Of a stretch of 64,000 bases of DNA, positions 26,075 to 35,784 are shown piece after piece (positions within the stretch are counted from its first letter, which is position 1; every line of letters starts with the position of its first letter). The notes beneath the pieces were generated by a model. It had not been told where the DNA came from, made no database searches, and was given only the letters and a program-made list of their open reading frames with translations. Origin of the DNA: Clostridiales bacterium (GTDB lineage: Bacteria > Bacillota > Clostridia > Saccharofermentanales > Saccharofermentanaceae). Where the stretch lies: contig JAFZKB010000014.1 in assembly GCA_017551865.1 (NCBI GenBank), forward strand, positions 91,787-155,786. Direction: 5' to 3'. Position numbers and translations under genes: made by a program.

Positions 26075-27412
26075 TTACAATTCCATGTCTTCGAAAGCCT
26101 TTAGTCCTTTAACCGGTTCAGATCGATTATCACCGTGCTTAACGAACAGCATCGTGACAAAACTCAAAAACGCAAATAATGCCGCATAGGGGAAGAGGAT
26201 CTTATAGCTTATATGCTTAAGTAAAGTGCCGGCAAGTACTGGTGTTACTACCTGTGCGCTCATGGACGCGGTGTAATAGTATCCGGTGAATTTTCCCGTA
26301 TCCGAACCAGCACACATCTCCACACACATCGGAAGGGAATTGACGTTAATAAGCGCCCATGAGGCACCTACGATGAAAAAGTCTATATACATCGTAAACA
26401 GAGCGCTTTCGTGACCTCCTGTAGTGACGAAAAAGGCGACAACGAAGCAAAGGCTGAAGGTAAGTGTTCCGATAAGGATCGTCTTCTTTCTTCCGATCTT
26501 TGATGCGATGATGCCGGCCGGGATGAAGAAGATGATCGCGCCGATGTTCGTTACCAGAAAACAGGTCGATGCAAAACCCAGATTCTTATTCATCAGGTTA
26601 GAGCAGTAGGTCGTAAACCAGGTGGTCAGCGCATTGTATGCGAAGTACCAGAGGGCAACCGAGGAAAGAAGGAAGAGCATTGATGCACGAACAGCCTTCG
26701 GAAGCCTTGCTTTATTTCCTTCGCCCTTTTCCGTAAGATCCCATTCCGGATGCTCTTTTTCGATGAGCTCATTCTCCTTCGACCATTTCGGTTCTTTTAC
26801 TGTAAGAAGCATAATGCCGATGGCAAGGAACATCAAAGCCGAGATGAAGATGAAAAGAGGCTGGTAGTTGACGTGGGGAAGGTCCTTTGTCTTACTCTCC
26901 GGATACATAAGTGCCGAGAAAATAAGGTAAATGATGCCGCCAAGTGCGCCCATCAGATTGATGATCGCATTCCCCTGGGAACGCAAGGGCTTCGGTGTGA
27001 TATCGGGCATGAGAGCGACCGACGGTGAGCGGAATACGGACATGGCGATAAGGAGAAGTCCCAAAGTGATGGTAAAGGAAACGAATTTAAAGTCAGTGGG
27101 CGAGCTGGCATAGCTGTTATCGAGGACAGGCAGAATGTTTGTCAGTATGACGGCCACACCGGTGCCGAAGAGGATATAAGGCATTCTTTTGCCGATCCGT
27201 GTCCCTGTCCTGTCGGAGAGCTTTCCGAAGAAGGGGAGAAGAAACAGCGCAAGGATGTTGTCTGAAGCCATGATGGCACCCGTGATGCTCTCGTTTAAGT
27301 GGAATGTGTTACTCAGGATCAGGGGCAGGACGTTGTCGTACATCTGCCAGAAAGCGGTGATGGCGAGAAACGCCAGACCGGAAAGAAATGTGCGTTTATA
27401 GTTGAGCTTCAT
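26075..27412 (-). CDS. MFS transporter, SLC45/sugar-cation symporter-like
   Basis: A 445-residue protein with about 12 hydrophobic spans. The loop 2-3 motif is GKLSDRTGTRIGKRMPYI, as in the sucrose/SLC45-like and GPH-type MFS groups, which carry sugars with H+ or Na+. A hydrophilic central loop (about residues 215-250) separates the halves. The second-half motif is ASKIGRKKTILIG. GGGGGAGG lies just upstream. No sugar-metabolism genes adjoin it, so the substrate is undetermined; the GH32 enzyme is 13 kb away. Confidence 0.85.
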   Translation of the reverse strand: MKLNYKRTFLSGLAFLAITAFWQMYDNVLPLILSNTFHLNESITGAIMASDNILALFLLPFFGKLSDRTGTRIGKRMPYILFGTGVAVILTNILPVLDNSYASSPTDFKFVSFTITLGLLLIAMSVFRSPSVALMPDITPKPLRSQGNAIINLMGALGGIIYLIFSALMYPESKTKDLPHVNYQPLFIFISALMFLAIGIMLLTVKEPKWSKENELIEKEHPEWDLTEKGEGNKARLPKAVRASMLFLLSSVALWYFAYNALTTWFTTYCSNLMNKNLGFASTCFLVTNIGAIIFFIPAGIIASKIGRKKTILIGTLTFSLCFVVAFFVTTGGHESALFTMYIDFFIVGASWALINVNSLPMCVEMCAGSDTGKFTGYYYTASMSAQVVTPVLAGTLLKHISYKILFPYAALFAFLSFVTMLFVKHGDNRSEPVKGLKAFEDMEL

Positions 27413-27551
27413 GATTTCCTCCCCCTAAGATAGATCTTACTATCACTATAACATGAATCAATACTCAAAAAAACGAAATTGCATTCTTGGGCAACTCGTG
27501 ATAAGGTTACATGTGTATTTAAATATTTGTACTTTTCAGGAGGAAAAAGAA

Positions 27552-27755
27552 ATGGCTATTTCAAAAGATATGATCATTGCAGAAGTTCTGAACGAGCATC
27601 AGGAGCTGGTTCCGGTATTCATGAACAGCGGCCTTCACTGTCTCGGCTGCGCGATGGCTCACGGCGAGTCTATCGAAGAAGCCTGCGCAGTACACGGCCT
27701 TGACTGTGACGCTCTGGTAACAGCACTCAATACCGCTCTCGGTGAGAATGCCTGA
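27552..27755 (+). CDS. DUF1858 redox disulfide domain protein
   Basis: A 67-residue protein of the hybrid-cluster-associated DUF1858 family. A helix with 'EVLNEHQELVPVFMNSGLHCLGC' carries the conserved C-x-x-C pair, followed by 'GESIEEACAVHGLD'. It is probably a small redox or metal-binding module. AGGAGG is upstream of the ATG. It is followed by a strong terminator and is monocistronic. Confidence 0.88.
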   Translation: MAISKDMIIAEVLNEHQELVPVFMNSGLHCLGCAMAHGESIEEACAVHGLDCDALVTALNTALGENA

Positions 27756-27786
27756 TCTTTGATCGATATTTACTAAGTAAAAAAGA

Positions 27787-27822
27787 AGGAACTGCCTTAA
27801 ACAAAAGGCAGTTCCTTTTTTA
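27787..27822. terminator. Bidirectional terminator
   Basis: AAGGAACTGCC and GGCAGTTCCTT form a long stem with an A-run before and a TTTTTT run after. It serves the DUF1858 gene (plus) and the large surface-protein gene (minus). Confidence 0.88.
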
Positions 27823-27844
27823 TCGTATTGTCCGAGTCGGAGGG

Positions 27845-30391
27845 TCATTGTTTCGGACGTCCGTACGTGTAAGTTCCGGCGAGGCCTGCGACCATTTTTC
27901 CGTTGCTGTCCTTATAGTAGGCAAATACCCAGTAGAAGTTATAATCTGTTGAGATCGCCTTCGTATCTTTATACTGCGTGCCCTGCGTGGTCATGCCGAT
28001 ATATCCATATGCTCCGTTAGCGCCTCTCTTGCCGTAGATCAGATAGCCTTCCGCTCCTTCTACGGCTGTCCATGTGAGGGAAACGGCTCCCGTTAGGGAG
28101 GAAGCTTTCAGATTTAATACGGCCGGAAGCGGACTTGCTTTCGCATAGACATACTTCGCGCAGACACCGGGGATCATCTTACCGTTATTGTCCGTGATGT
28201 ACGGGAAGACCCAGTAGAAGTTAAAGTCAGAACCGAATGCCTTGGTATCGGTAAAGGTCGTGCCGAGCGTGGTCATGCCGATATAACCGTATTTTCCGTC
28301 AGAACCATGGATGCCGTAGATGAGGTAGCCGTCGACATCTTCCGTTTCGTTCCATGTCAGTTTTACACGGCTCTTGCCATCGCCGACTGCCTTAAGACCA
28401 GTGGTCTCCGGCGGCGGAGCGAACATCATTTTCTTTAAAACGACATGAATATGTCCGTCCGGGAAAGTCTTAACGCTATCGACTTCGCCGTGATTCAAAT
28501 TGATGAAGAGATCTCTGGAGAAGACGTATCCGTCGTTGGGCGTCAGATCGAACTCGGCATAGTAGTATTTGCCGCGAAGGAATTCTGTCGGTACGACTTT
28601 TTCCGTTCCGCTTGTACTTTCAAACCAGTACCGGTGTGTCGCTGTGTATTTTGCGCCGCGCTCCGGAGTAATACCTGCAAGGACATTCCCGGCATCATCG
28701 CCTTCGGTCAGAAGAGTCGTCTGCCCCAGCTGCGGATTGAAAACGGTCAGGTCAACGCCTTCGATGATCGTGCGTGAATCCTCTTTAAAGATGATATCTA
28801 CGACCATATCGTAGGCCTTATCCCATACTGTGAATGTAAGTGTATCCTTGATTTCTTCTCCACGCTGCCCGCCATCGCCGACTTCGCAGCTGTAAAGGTA
28901 GAAACCGTCGTTCGGAATGACCGTGAGTTCGATCGTGTCACCGGGCAGGCCCTTTGTCTTGTTGACGGATACCGTGCCGCCCTCGACCTTTTTACCGGAT
29001 TCATCGTAGAGAATAGTGCCATCTTCTTTATGTACGCAGTAGTTCACGATGATCGATCGGGGATCGTTCGGGCCGATCTGCTTACAGGTCACAAGTACTT
29101 CAGTCGCGCTGTCGCCCATGGTGAACTGAAGAGGAGACTTCGAAAGATCAAGATCATACTCAGAAGAACTGTCCTTGATCGTGATCTTCTGGATCAAGCA
29201 TCCTGTGCCCGGATATGCTTTGAGCGTGACGATGTCTCCGGATCTGGCATATGTATTATCTGCCGTGCAGGTGGCATATTGATAGGTAGCAAGTTCCGTC
29301 ATGTCTACATTGTACGTGGTGCATTTAGTAGTGATACGGTTTTTGCCGTTATTTGGGATCTTGGTATTTTGGGTTCGGATATATGCTCTGTCGTCGTCGC
29401 TGACAAAGAACTGCGCGATCTCAGCACCTGAAATGTTGATTTCTGTATTTTCTGTGAATTTGTATCCTTTTTTCGGATAGAGTGTGATGTCGGCAAAATA
29501 CAGGCCATCTTCGTCAAATTCGTTTGCTGCATACCCGTAATCCGGTGCGGTAGTGTCTGTTCCGCCGATTTTCCATGTGGCGTCGCTAATGATAAAGGGT
29601 GCATCTTCATCCACGGTAAAATCTGCAGCCGCGCCATAATCGTTCATTTCTTCGGCCTTCCCGAGTTCAGGCATGGCAAGCGTTCCCAAAACGCCGGATA
29701 TCTCTGTCCGGTCATCTTCTTTGAAAGTGATATCTACGACCATAGCAGAAGATTTTTCCCAGACCACGAATGTTCTTTTGTCCGTTAAATGGAAAAACGA
29801 TTGTCCGCCATCGCCGACAGCGATATCGTCCACATAGTAACCATCATCCGCGCGAGCCCATACATAGACAGCATCTCCCGGTTTGGCGTATTCGGAAGGA
29901 GTGAGCATCGCTTCGCCGCCTCGGATGATCTCGCCCTCGGAGTCGTACATGAGATAACCATTCTTATCGTAGGCCGCGTAATTGAGGTGAAGAAGTCTCG
30001 GATCATTAGGACCTCTCTCTCTCATCGTGATAGTAAGAACAGTATTGGCTGCTCTTACGGTAAAAGAAGTTGCGTTAAGTGCAAGCTGTTGCTCTCCTTT
30101 TTTATCAGTGACAGTTAATCCTTCGAGGATATATGCCTCTCTGGATTCAAGATTTTTAATATGGATCGTGGTGCCTTTTTTGGCGGAAGCCTTATCCAGG
30201 TACATAAGGACAAAGTTATTATCTGTGTATTTGAATGTCTGTTGCTCGGTCCCATCGGAGTTTAAAAGCTTCAACGTTACCGCCAGATCGATCATACTGT
30301 CCGCACTTACGCTTTTGCCCTGTGAAAAGAACAGGATGCCCGGAAGCATGAGAACAGAGAGAATGAAGCATATCGCTCTTTTACAATTCAT
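27845..30391 (-). CDS. Large secreted repeat protein with two FnIII-like domains
   Basis: An 848-residue protein with a signal peptide (residues 1-30, ending VSA). It is an internal duplication: residues about 36-345 and 355-655 each contain a strand-rich unit with matching stretches. These are 'GPNDPR', 'KPGD/LPGD', 'DDGYYVDDIAVGDGGQ' versus 'NDGFYLYSCEVGDGGQ', and 'MVVDITFKEDDRTEISGV' versus 'MVVDIIFKEDSRTIIEGV'. Two fibronectin-III-like modules follow (about 665-750 and 757-844), sharing GYLIYG and YGYIGMTT. No sortase motif, SLH, dockerin or transmembrane anchor is seen, so it is probably released. Function unknown; adhesion or carbohydrate binding is possible. The start at 30391 follows GGAGG. 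Confidence 0.82.
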   Translation of the reverse strand: MNCKRAICFILSVLMLPGILFFSQGKSVSADSMIDLAVTLKLLNSDGTEQQTFKYTDNNFVLMYLDKASAKKGTTIHIKNLESREAYILEGLTVTDKKGEQQLALNATSFTVRAANTVLTITMRERGPNDPRLLHLNYAAYDKNGYLMYDSEGEIIRGGEAMLTPSEYAKPGDAVYVWARADDGYYVDDIAVGDGGQSFFHLTDKRTFVVWEKSSAMVVDITFKEDDRTEISGVLGTLAMPELGKAEEMNDYGAAADFTVDEDAPFIISDATWKIGGTDTTAPDYGYAANEFDEDGLYFADITLYPKKGYKFTENTEINISGAEIAQFFVSDDDRAYIRTQNTKIPNNGKNRITTKCTTYNVDMTELATYQYATCTADNTYARSGDIVTLKAYPGTGCLIQKITIKDSSSEYDLDLSKSPLQFTMGDSATEVLVTCKQIGPNDPRSIIVNYCVHKEDGTILYDESGKKVEGGTVSVNKTKGLPGDTIELTVIPNDGFYLYSCEVGDGGQRGEEIKDTLTFTVWDKAYDMVVDIIFKEDSRTIIEGVDLTVFNPQLGQTTLLTEGDDAGNVLAGITPERGAKYTATHRYWFESTSGTEKVVPTEFLRGKYYYAEFDLTPNDGYVFSRDLFINLNHGEVDSVKTFPDGHIHVVLKKMMFAPPPETTGLKAVGDGKSRVKLTWNETEDVDGYLIYGIHGSDGKYGYIGMTTLGTTFTDTKAFGSDFNFYWVFPYITDNNGKMIPGVCAKYVYAKASPLPAVLNLKASSLTGAVSLTWTAVEGAEGYLIYGKRGANGAYGYIGMTTQGTQYKDTKAISTDYNFYWVFAYYKDSNGKMVAGLAGTYTYGRPKQ

Positions 30392-30490
30392 AACCAACCT
30401 CCAAAACTTTTACCCTAAAAACAAAATTCCCTCCTATTCTATATGATAAAGAGGGAATTATCAATTATTTATGAGAGAATTGACGAAAAC

Positions 30491-32674
30491 TTACTCTTCG
30501 TCTTCCGGTTCTTCTCCCAGATCGTACTCGGAAGCTTTAAAGACGATATGGAATTCGGAACCTTTTCCTTCTTCGCTTTCGACCCAGATCTTGCCGCCGT
30601 GCTTATCCATTACACTCTTTACGATCGAAAGCCCGAGCCCCGAGCCTGTCTTGTTGATGCCGGAGTTCTCGGCGCGGTAGAAGCGGTCGAATACATACGG
30701 GACTTCGTTTGCCGGGATACCGACGCCGTTGTCCTTGATCAGGACCTCGACGGCATTTCCGCCGAGCATGGCCGGATCTTCGTACCTGTGGCAGGTGATA
30801 TCGATCTGCCCGTCGTCGTGGGTATACTTCATGGCGTTGACGATGATGTTCTCAAAGACCCGCAGAAGCTTCTTCGGATCGCCCTCGATCAGAAGATCGT
30901 CATCTTCCGGCGCATGGAAACGGATGACCTTGTCCGTACCTTCACACTCCGCGTGATACAGCTGGTAAAGATCCTGTACCATTTCCTTGATACTGATGGG
31001 CATCATCTCGAGCGTATCGTTTTCTGATTCCATACGCGTGAGCTGTACAAGGTCCGAGATCAGCTGCTCCATCTGTACGCTTCTTGTATGCATGTTGGAA
31101 AGATACTGTACTTCCTGTTCACGGGAAAGCGGTTCTTTGGCATTTAACATCAGCTCGATGTAGCCGCGGATCGCGGTGATCGGTGTACGAAGGTCATGAG
31201 AAACATTTGACATGACCTTTTTTCTGGCTTCTTCGTTCTCGAGGAGACGCTCATGATTCTTCAGAAGATCCTGATTGACTCGGGAGATGTATTTGGTCTT
31301 TTCTTCGACGGCACTGGCGAGGTTTCTATTGTTATCCTGAAGTTTGTCATAGGTCTGTACGTAATCCATGACGAAGTAAAGTGTGAATCCCACGGCCAGG
31401 AACAGAAGAAGAAAAGCATGAAGCGTGATATATACGAAATACTGCATTCGAAGGAATGTGGCGATGTGCATCGCGAACATCAGGATGACGGCACTTGTAT
31501 AAAGGTGTTTGCCGTGATCGAAGATACGCGTCATGTAGAAGACGCGGAAAATGCAGTAGAGGTTCGTGATAAGGACCAGGACCATGTTCGCGACCACAGA
31601 AGAACGTAAATACAGGACGTTCGGGAAGCACCAGAAGGTGACCAGATAGAAGGCCGTCAGCATGGAAATGCAGGAGAGCTCGAAGAAACGGAGCGTGTCA
31701 AAAAGTTTGCTCGTGCCCTTCGGATAAAGCGAGAAGAAGAACAGGAATGTCCAAAAATTCGCCATGATGAGAAGGGAGATCTTAATGAGCATATTCCAGT
31801 TTCCCGGCATGATGGTGACCATCGGGGAGAAGATCTCATAGAGAAGCTCGGAAAGGAACATCAGCATGAAGAAGTAGAACTTGGACTTGCTGACGAATGT
31901 TCTGGAGATGTACTGTCCGCCTATCGCAAAGAATACCCAGAAAGCACAGATAACGGTCAGGTACATGCGGACCGAATACTCGATGGTACCGATGGTCGTA
32001 GGCGAAGCGATACAGGGACTGCAGAGGATGCCGCCGTACGGAGACGAGAAATTGGCGCAGTCGATCACGATCTCGATCTTTCCTTCGGAAGGCTCCAGCT
32101 GAATATCGGTACAAACCTGCGCCGGCTCATAAAGGGCTTTCGAACTGGAAACGATACCGTAGTGGCGGACAGCCTTTCCGTTGACCCAGATCGTCGCGGA
32201 CTGCGAGATCTCAGGAATGTTTAACGTGACAAAGTCGACAGCCTGGTTTAATACCAGCTCGATCCTGTAGGTGCCTACGCCGAATGCTTCCATCTTCGGT
32301 ACTTCCTGACCGAAAGAATAGAGTTCCGTCGCATCGCCCAAGTCTGTCCATCCGTAGGAAGAGATCTTCACGCCTTTGTAGTAGGGATACTGCTCTTTGG
32401 CATTCTCTTCGCGGCTGTTGTGGATCATCTCCGGGGAAAGAAGCTGTCCGGGATAGAATTCCCAGCCCTTTTCCAAAGTGACCGGCATGCCCTTTGTCTC
32501 ATTCCATGTGGTGAGGTTTACCGCGCCGTAAATGGTATAGGAAAAATCGCTGCCCCGTCTCTGATTGATCAAAAGAAAAGCCAGAGACGAAACAACGATT
32601 GCTGCGATCAGTATGATTACGGCCACGCCTAAAGGAAAAAGGCGCTTTTCTGAGCTAGAAGATTCCGGCGACAT
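30491..32674 (-). CDS. 7TM sensor histidine kinase
   Basis: A 727-residue protein. After one N-terminal span (about 14-36) comes an extracellular jelly-roll domain of the 7TMR-DISMED2 type (about 45-230). Seven membrane spans follow (about 234-437), then a coiled-coil, a HisKA domain with His493 in VSHDLRTPITAIRGYIE, and an HATPase_c domain (N-, G1- and G2-box: FENIIVNAMKYTHD, DNGVGIP, GSGLGLSIV). It probably senses a carbohydrate-like or other extracellular ligand and phosphorylates the response regulator encoded 27 bases upstream. The acidic C-terminus ends EEPEDEE. Confidence 0.93.
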   Translation of the reverse strand: MSPESSSSEKRLFPLGVAVIILIAAIVVSSLAFLLINQRRGSDFSYTIYGAVNLTTWNETKGMPVTLEKGWEFYPGQLLSPEMIHNSREENAKEQYPYYKGVKISSYGWTDLGDATELYSFGQEVPKMEAFGVGTYRIELVLNQAVDFVTLNIPEISQSATIWVNGKAVRHYGIVSSSKALYEPAQVCTDIQLEPSEGKIEIVIDCANFSSPYGGILCSPCIASPTTIGTIEYSVRMYLTVICAFWVFFAIGGQYISRTFVSKSKFYFFMLMFLSELLYEIFSPMVTIMPGNWNMLIKISLLIMANFWTFLFFFSLYPKGTSKLFDTLRFFELSCISMLTAFYLVTFWCFPNVLYLRSSVVANMVLVLITNLYCIFRVFYMTRIFDHGKHLYTSAVILMFAMHIATFLRMQYFVYITLHAFLLLFLAVGFTLYFVMDYVQTYDKLQDNNRNLASAVEEKTKYISRVNQDLLKNHERLLENEEARKKVMSNVSHDLRTPITAIRGYIELMLNAKEPLSREQEVQYLSNMHTRSVQMEQLISDLVQLTRMESENDTLEMMPISIKEMVQDLYQLYHAECEGTDKVIRFHAPEDDDLLIEGDPKKLLRVFENIIVNAMKYTHDDGQIDITCHRYEDPAMLGGNAVEVLIKDNGVGIPANEVPYVFDRFYRAENSGINKTGSGLGLSIVKSVMDKHGGKIWVESEEGKGSEFHIVFKASEYDLGEEPEDEE

Positions 32675-32701
32675 AATGATCCTACGCTTCCGAAAAAAGG
32701 A

Positions 32702-33409
32702 TTACTCGGCGCGCATGGTATTGCGGATCGGCGGGTAAGTGAAAGAATATCCGGAACCCCATTCAGTTTTAACGAACTGAACGGTCGGATCTGCTTTCTC
32801 CATCTTCTTACGCAGATAGCTGATGTTTACCATAACGAGATGGTTGTCGCAAAGACCGTCATCACCCCATACATGGGAGTAGATGCGTGCGAATGGAACG
32901 ATCACGTTTGGGGTCTCCGCCAAAAGACGGAGGATATCGAATTCACGGTTGGTAAGATGAACCGGTACATCATTGAGGGTAACTTCACGTGTCTTGACGT
33001 TCATGGTCAGCGGCGGGAACTCCATAAGGAATCCGTCACGGGTCATGTTGCGGCGGATATGCGCGGAGATACGGGCAGAGAGCTCCGGAAGGTTATAAGG
33101 CTTGGTCATATAGTCATCACCGCCGGCCTTAAATCCGGTGATTTTGTCTTCCAGCTGATCCTTAGCCGAAAGGAAAATAATCGGCGCATTGGAATATACA
33201 TGGATCTTCGACGGAAGATCATAAGCATTTCCATCCGGAAGCATGATGTCCAGCACGATACAGTCATAGGAGTTTGTTTCTACCTTCTGAAGTGTCTGGG
33301 CGATATTCGTCGCTACACTTACGTCGTAGCCCTCGTTCGTCAGAAATGATCGGTTGATCTCGAGAATGTCAGTATCATCATCAACCAGCAGAATACGATG
33401 TTTGGCCAT
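32702..33409 (-). CDS. OmpR/PhoB family response regulator
   Basis: A 235-residue protein. The receiver has the acidic pair D10-D11, phospho-acceptor Asp54 (VLDIMLPDG) and the KPYN lysine. The C-terminal winged helix carries 'LTNREFDILRLLAETPNVIVPFARIYSHVWG'. It is the partner of the 7TM kinase immediately downstream. The start at M5 of the longer frame is chosen because AAAGG abuts the first ATG. A TATAAT (minus strand, 33501-33496) and a leader hairpin (GTCCCG/CGGGAC, 33439-33455) lie upstream. Confidence 0.93.
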   Translation of the reverse strand: MAKHRILLVDDDTDILEINRSFLTNEGYDVSVATNIAQTLQKVETNSYDCIVLDIMLPDGNAYDLPSKIHVYSNAPIIFLSAKDQLEDKITGFKAGGDDYMTKPYNLPELSARISAHIRRNMTRDGFLMEFPPLTMNVKTREVTLNDVPVHLTNREFDILRLLAETPNVIVPFARIYSHVWGDDGLCDNHLVMVNISYLRKKMEKADPTVQFVKTEWGSGYSFTYPPIRNTMRAE

Positions 33410-33583
33410 ATTTAGCACCATCCTTTACAAATGTCAATGTCCCGGCTTTCGGGACCCCCAAAATTTACAACTACAAAAAAACTTGTGTCTTTGACATTAT
33501 ACAATTATCAAATGCAAAATTAAAGTGGAAAAGCGAAGAAAAGATGTAGATTTTATAAACATATAGAAAAACGCTCTTTTGTG

Positions 33584-33611
33584 TGATATGATAAAAACGA
33601 ACAAACGTTTA
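33584..33611 (+). promoter_or_regulatory. Extended -10 promoter and LexA (SOS) box of the Y-family polymerase gene
   Basis: TGA-TATGAT (33584-33592) is an extended -10. The sequence CGAACAAACGTTTA at 33598-33611 matches the Firmicutes LexA/DinR box CGAACrnryGTTyC at all but the last base. It lies at the expected transcription start, where LexA would block the polymerase. Confidence 0.7.
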
Positions 33612-33622
33612 TGAAAGGGCGC

Positions 33623-34870
33623 ATGGTACCGGTGGACCGTAATATCCTGCATGTGGATCAGAACTGTTTCTTCGCTTCTGTTGAGATGAGAAGTCATCCT
33701 GAGTGGCGGAATATTCCTATGGCAGTTGGCGGGGACAGCAAAGAGCGGCACGGGATCATCCTGGCCAAGAATCCTCTGGCCCAGAAAGCCGGTGTGAAGA
33801 CGGCCGAGGCGATCTGGCAGGCGAAGCAGAAATGCCCCGGACTTCTGGTTGTGCCTGCGCACTTCGATCAGTACGTGTACTTTTCCGACAGAACTCGGGA
33901 ACTTTTTCTGCAGTATACCGATAAAGTAGAGCCATTCGGCCTTGATGAGTGCTGGCTCGACATCACGGGATCGACACTGGGGACGCCCCGGCAGATCGCT
34001 GACGAGATCAGGAAACGCGTCAGGGAAGAACTTGGACTTAGCTGTTCTGTGGGCGTCAGCTTCAATAAATCCTTTGCCAAGCTCGGGTCGGACTATAAGA
34101 AGCCGGACGCGACGACGGAGATCACGAAGGAGAACTTCCGTAGAATCGTCTGGCCGCTTCCGGTCAGTGATCTGCTTTACGTGGGAAGGGCGACGAATGC
34201 GGCCTTTTCGAAGATGAATGTACGGACGATCGGAGATCTCGCGGCTCTTTCCCCGGATTTTGTCATCTCTGTTTTAGGAAAAAACGGTCATGCCCTCTGG
34301 AGAAGTGCCAACGGCCTTGAAGACGATCCGGTCTCGCCGGCGTCGTATACGCGGCCGTTAAAATCGATAGGGAACAGTACGACGACCCCGAGAGATATGT
34401 GTAACCGCCAGGATGTCTGGAAAGTAATCTGTACTCTTTCCGCACAGGTCGCGGGAAGGCTCCGGAAGCATCACTTTTATGCAGGGACAGTCACAATATG
34501 GGTCAGAGATACGAACCTTCAGTCCTATGAGAAACAAAGAAGCCTGCCGAGAGAGACTAACGATGAAAAAGAGATCGCGAAACTGGCGATGGAGCTTTTT
34601 GATGAGAGCTATGACTGGCATGCGCCGCTACGAAGCTTCGGGGTAAGGACGACCCATCTGACCGACGAAGAGGATTATCACCAGATGACGATCTTCGAAA
34701 ATGTCGAGAAGATCCAAAAGGATGATAAAGTGAATCAGACCATTGACGGACTTCGCGCCAGATACGGGTATAATATCGTTATGCGGGGCACGCAGATGGA
34801 GGGCAAAGACGACCTTTGCCCAGGAGATCGGGAAGACCATCCGCACGGCGGGTTTAAGGAGGATCTGTGA
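33623..34870 (+). CDS. dinB: Y-family DNA polymerase (Pol IV-like)
   Basis: A protein of about 415 residues. The catalytic palm motifs are HVDQNCFFASVE near the N-terminus and GLDECWLDIT, supplying the metal-binding acidic residues. Fingers, thumb (with helix-hairpin-helix) and little-finger domains follow. It performs translesion synthesis. The start at 33623 is preferred: the ATG at 33611 lies within the LexA box and lacks a ribosome binding site, whereas AAAGGG precedes 33623 by 3 bases. Both are in frame. Its stop overlaps the GTG of the radical SAM gene. The upstream LexA box indicates SOS control. Confidence 0.93.
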   Translation: MVPVDRNILHVDQNCFFASVEMRSHPEWRNIPMAVGGDSKERHGIILAKNPLAQKAGVKTAEAIWQAKQKCPGLLVVPAHFDQYVYFSDRTRELFLQYTDKVEPFGLDECWLDITGSTLGTPRQIADEIRKRVREELGLSCSVGVSFNKSFAKLGSDYKKPDATTEITKENFRRIVWPLPVSDLLYVGRATNAAFSKMNVRTIGDLAALSPDFVISVLGKNGHALWRSANGLEDDPVSPASYTRPLKSIGNSTTTPRDMCNRQDVWKVICTLSAQVAGRLRKHHFYAGTVTIWVRDTNLQSYEKQRSLPRETNDEKEIAKLAMELFDESYDWHAPLRSFGVRTTHLTDEEDYHQMTIFENVEKIQKDDKVNQTIDGLRARYGYNIVMRGTQMEGKDDLCPGDREDHPHGGFKEDL

Positions 34871-35775
34871 GATACTTGAGCGTAAATGAATACTACCGGT
34901 CCCTTTTCGGACAGAAAGTATACCGCATCGCGCTCGATGCCGGTTGTACCTGCCCCAACAGAGACGGAACTGTCGGGACCGGAGGATGTATATTCTGCAG
35001 CGGTTCAGGATCCGGAGAGTTTGCCGCCGACAGATTCCTGTCCATATCGGATCAGATCAGGGAGGCGAAGAAGAAAGTCGCCGCCAAGGTCGGATCCGGC
35101 AAGTATATCGCCTATTTTCAGAACTTTACGAATACCTACGGAGACGAAGAGGCGCTTTTACAAAAGTACGAGGAAGCGATCCTGGATCCGGAGGTGGTCG
35201 GATTGTCTATTGCCACCCGCCCGGATGCAATCAGTGAGAGAATGTATGAGATCCTTACGGATCTTTCGCAGAAGACGCATCTTTGGATCGAACTGGGACT
35301 TCAGACGATCCATGAAGAAACAGCGAAATGGATGAGAAGGGGATATGCTCTTCCTGTGTTTGATGAAGCCGTGATGCGCCTTTCGAAGATCGGCGGGAAC
35401 CTCGAGGTGATCGTGCATGTGATCTTCGATCTTCCGGGAGAAACCGAAGAGATGATGCTTTCGACGATCGGTCATATCTGTGCGCTTCCTGTTCACGGGA
35501 TCAAGATCGCCAACCTCAATATACTGAAGGGGACGGATCTGGGAAAAGAATATGAGAAGAAACCGTTCCCGCTTCTTGATATGAAGCAGTACATCGAGCT
35601 CCTCGGAAAGGCGATCGAGCATCTTCGCCCGGATATCGTTGTTTACAGGATGAGTGGTGACGGCGCAAAGAAAGCACTCATCGCGCCCATGTGGGTGAGT
35701 AATAAACGACTCGTGCGAAACAGCATCGATCAGTATTTCCGCTTACATGACATCGTTCAGGGACGTGCTTTTTAA
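34867..35775 (+). CDS. TIGR01212 family radical SAM protein (YhcC-like)
   Basis: A 302-residue protein. The cluster-binding cysteines are spaced unusually for radical SAM, as in this family: CTCPNRDGTVGTGGCIFC. Later conserved blocks are YFQNFTNTY, GLSIATRPD, WIELGLQT and NILKGTDL. It binds a 4Fe-4S cluster and SAM; the family's reaction is not established. It starts at GTG behind AAGGAGG, with a 4-base overlap with dinB, so it probably shares SOS-controlled transcription. Confidence 0.92.
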   Translation: MRYLSVNEYYRSLFGQKVYRIALDAGCTCPNRDGTVGTGGCIFCSGSGSGEFAADRFLSISDQIREAKKKVAAKVGSGKYIAYFQNFTNTYGDEEALLQKYEEAILDPEVVGLSIATRPDAISERMYEILTDLSQKTHLWIELGLQTIHEETAKWMRRGYALPVFDEAVMRLSKIGGNLEVIVHVIFDLPGETEEMMLSTIGHICALPVHGIKIANLNILKGTDLGKEYEKKPFPLLDMKQYIELLGKAIEHLRPDIVVYRMSGDGAKKALIAPMWVSNKRLVRNSIDQYFRLHDIVQGRAF

Positions 35776-35784
35776 GAATAGATC

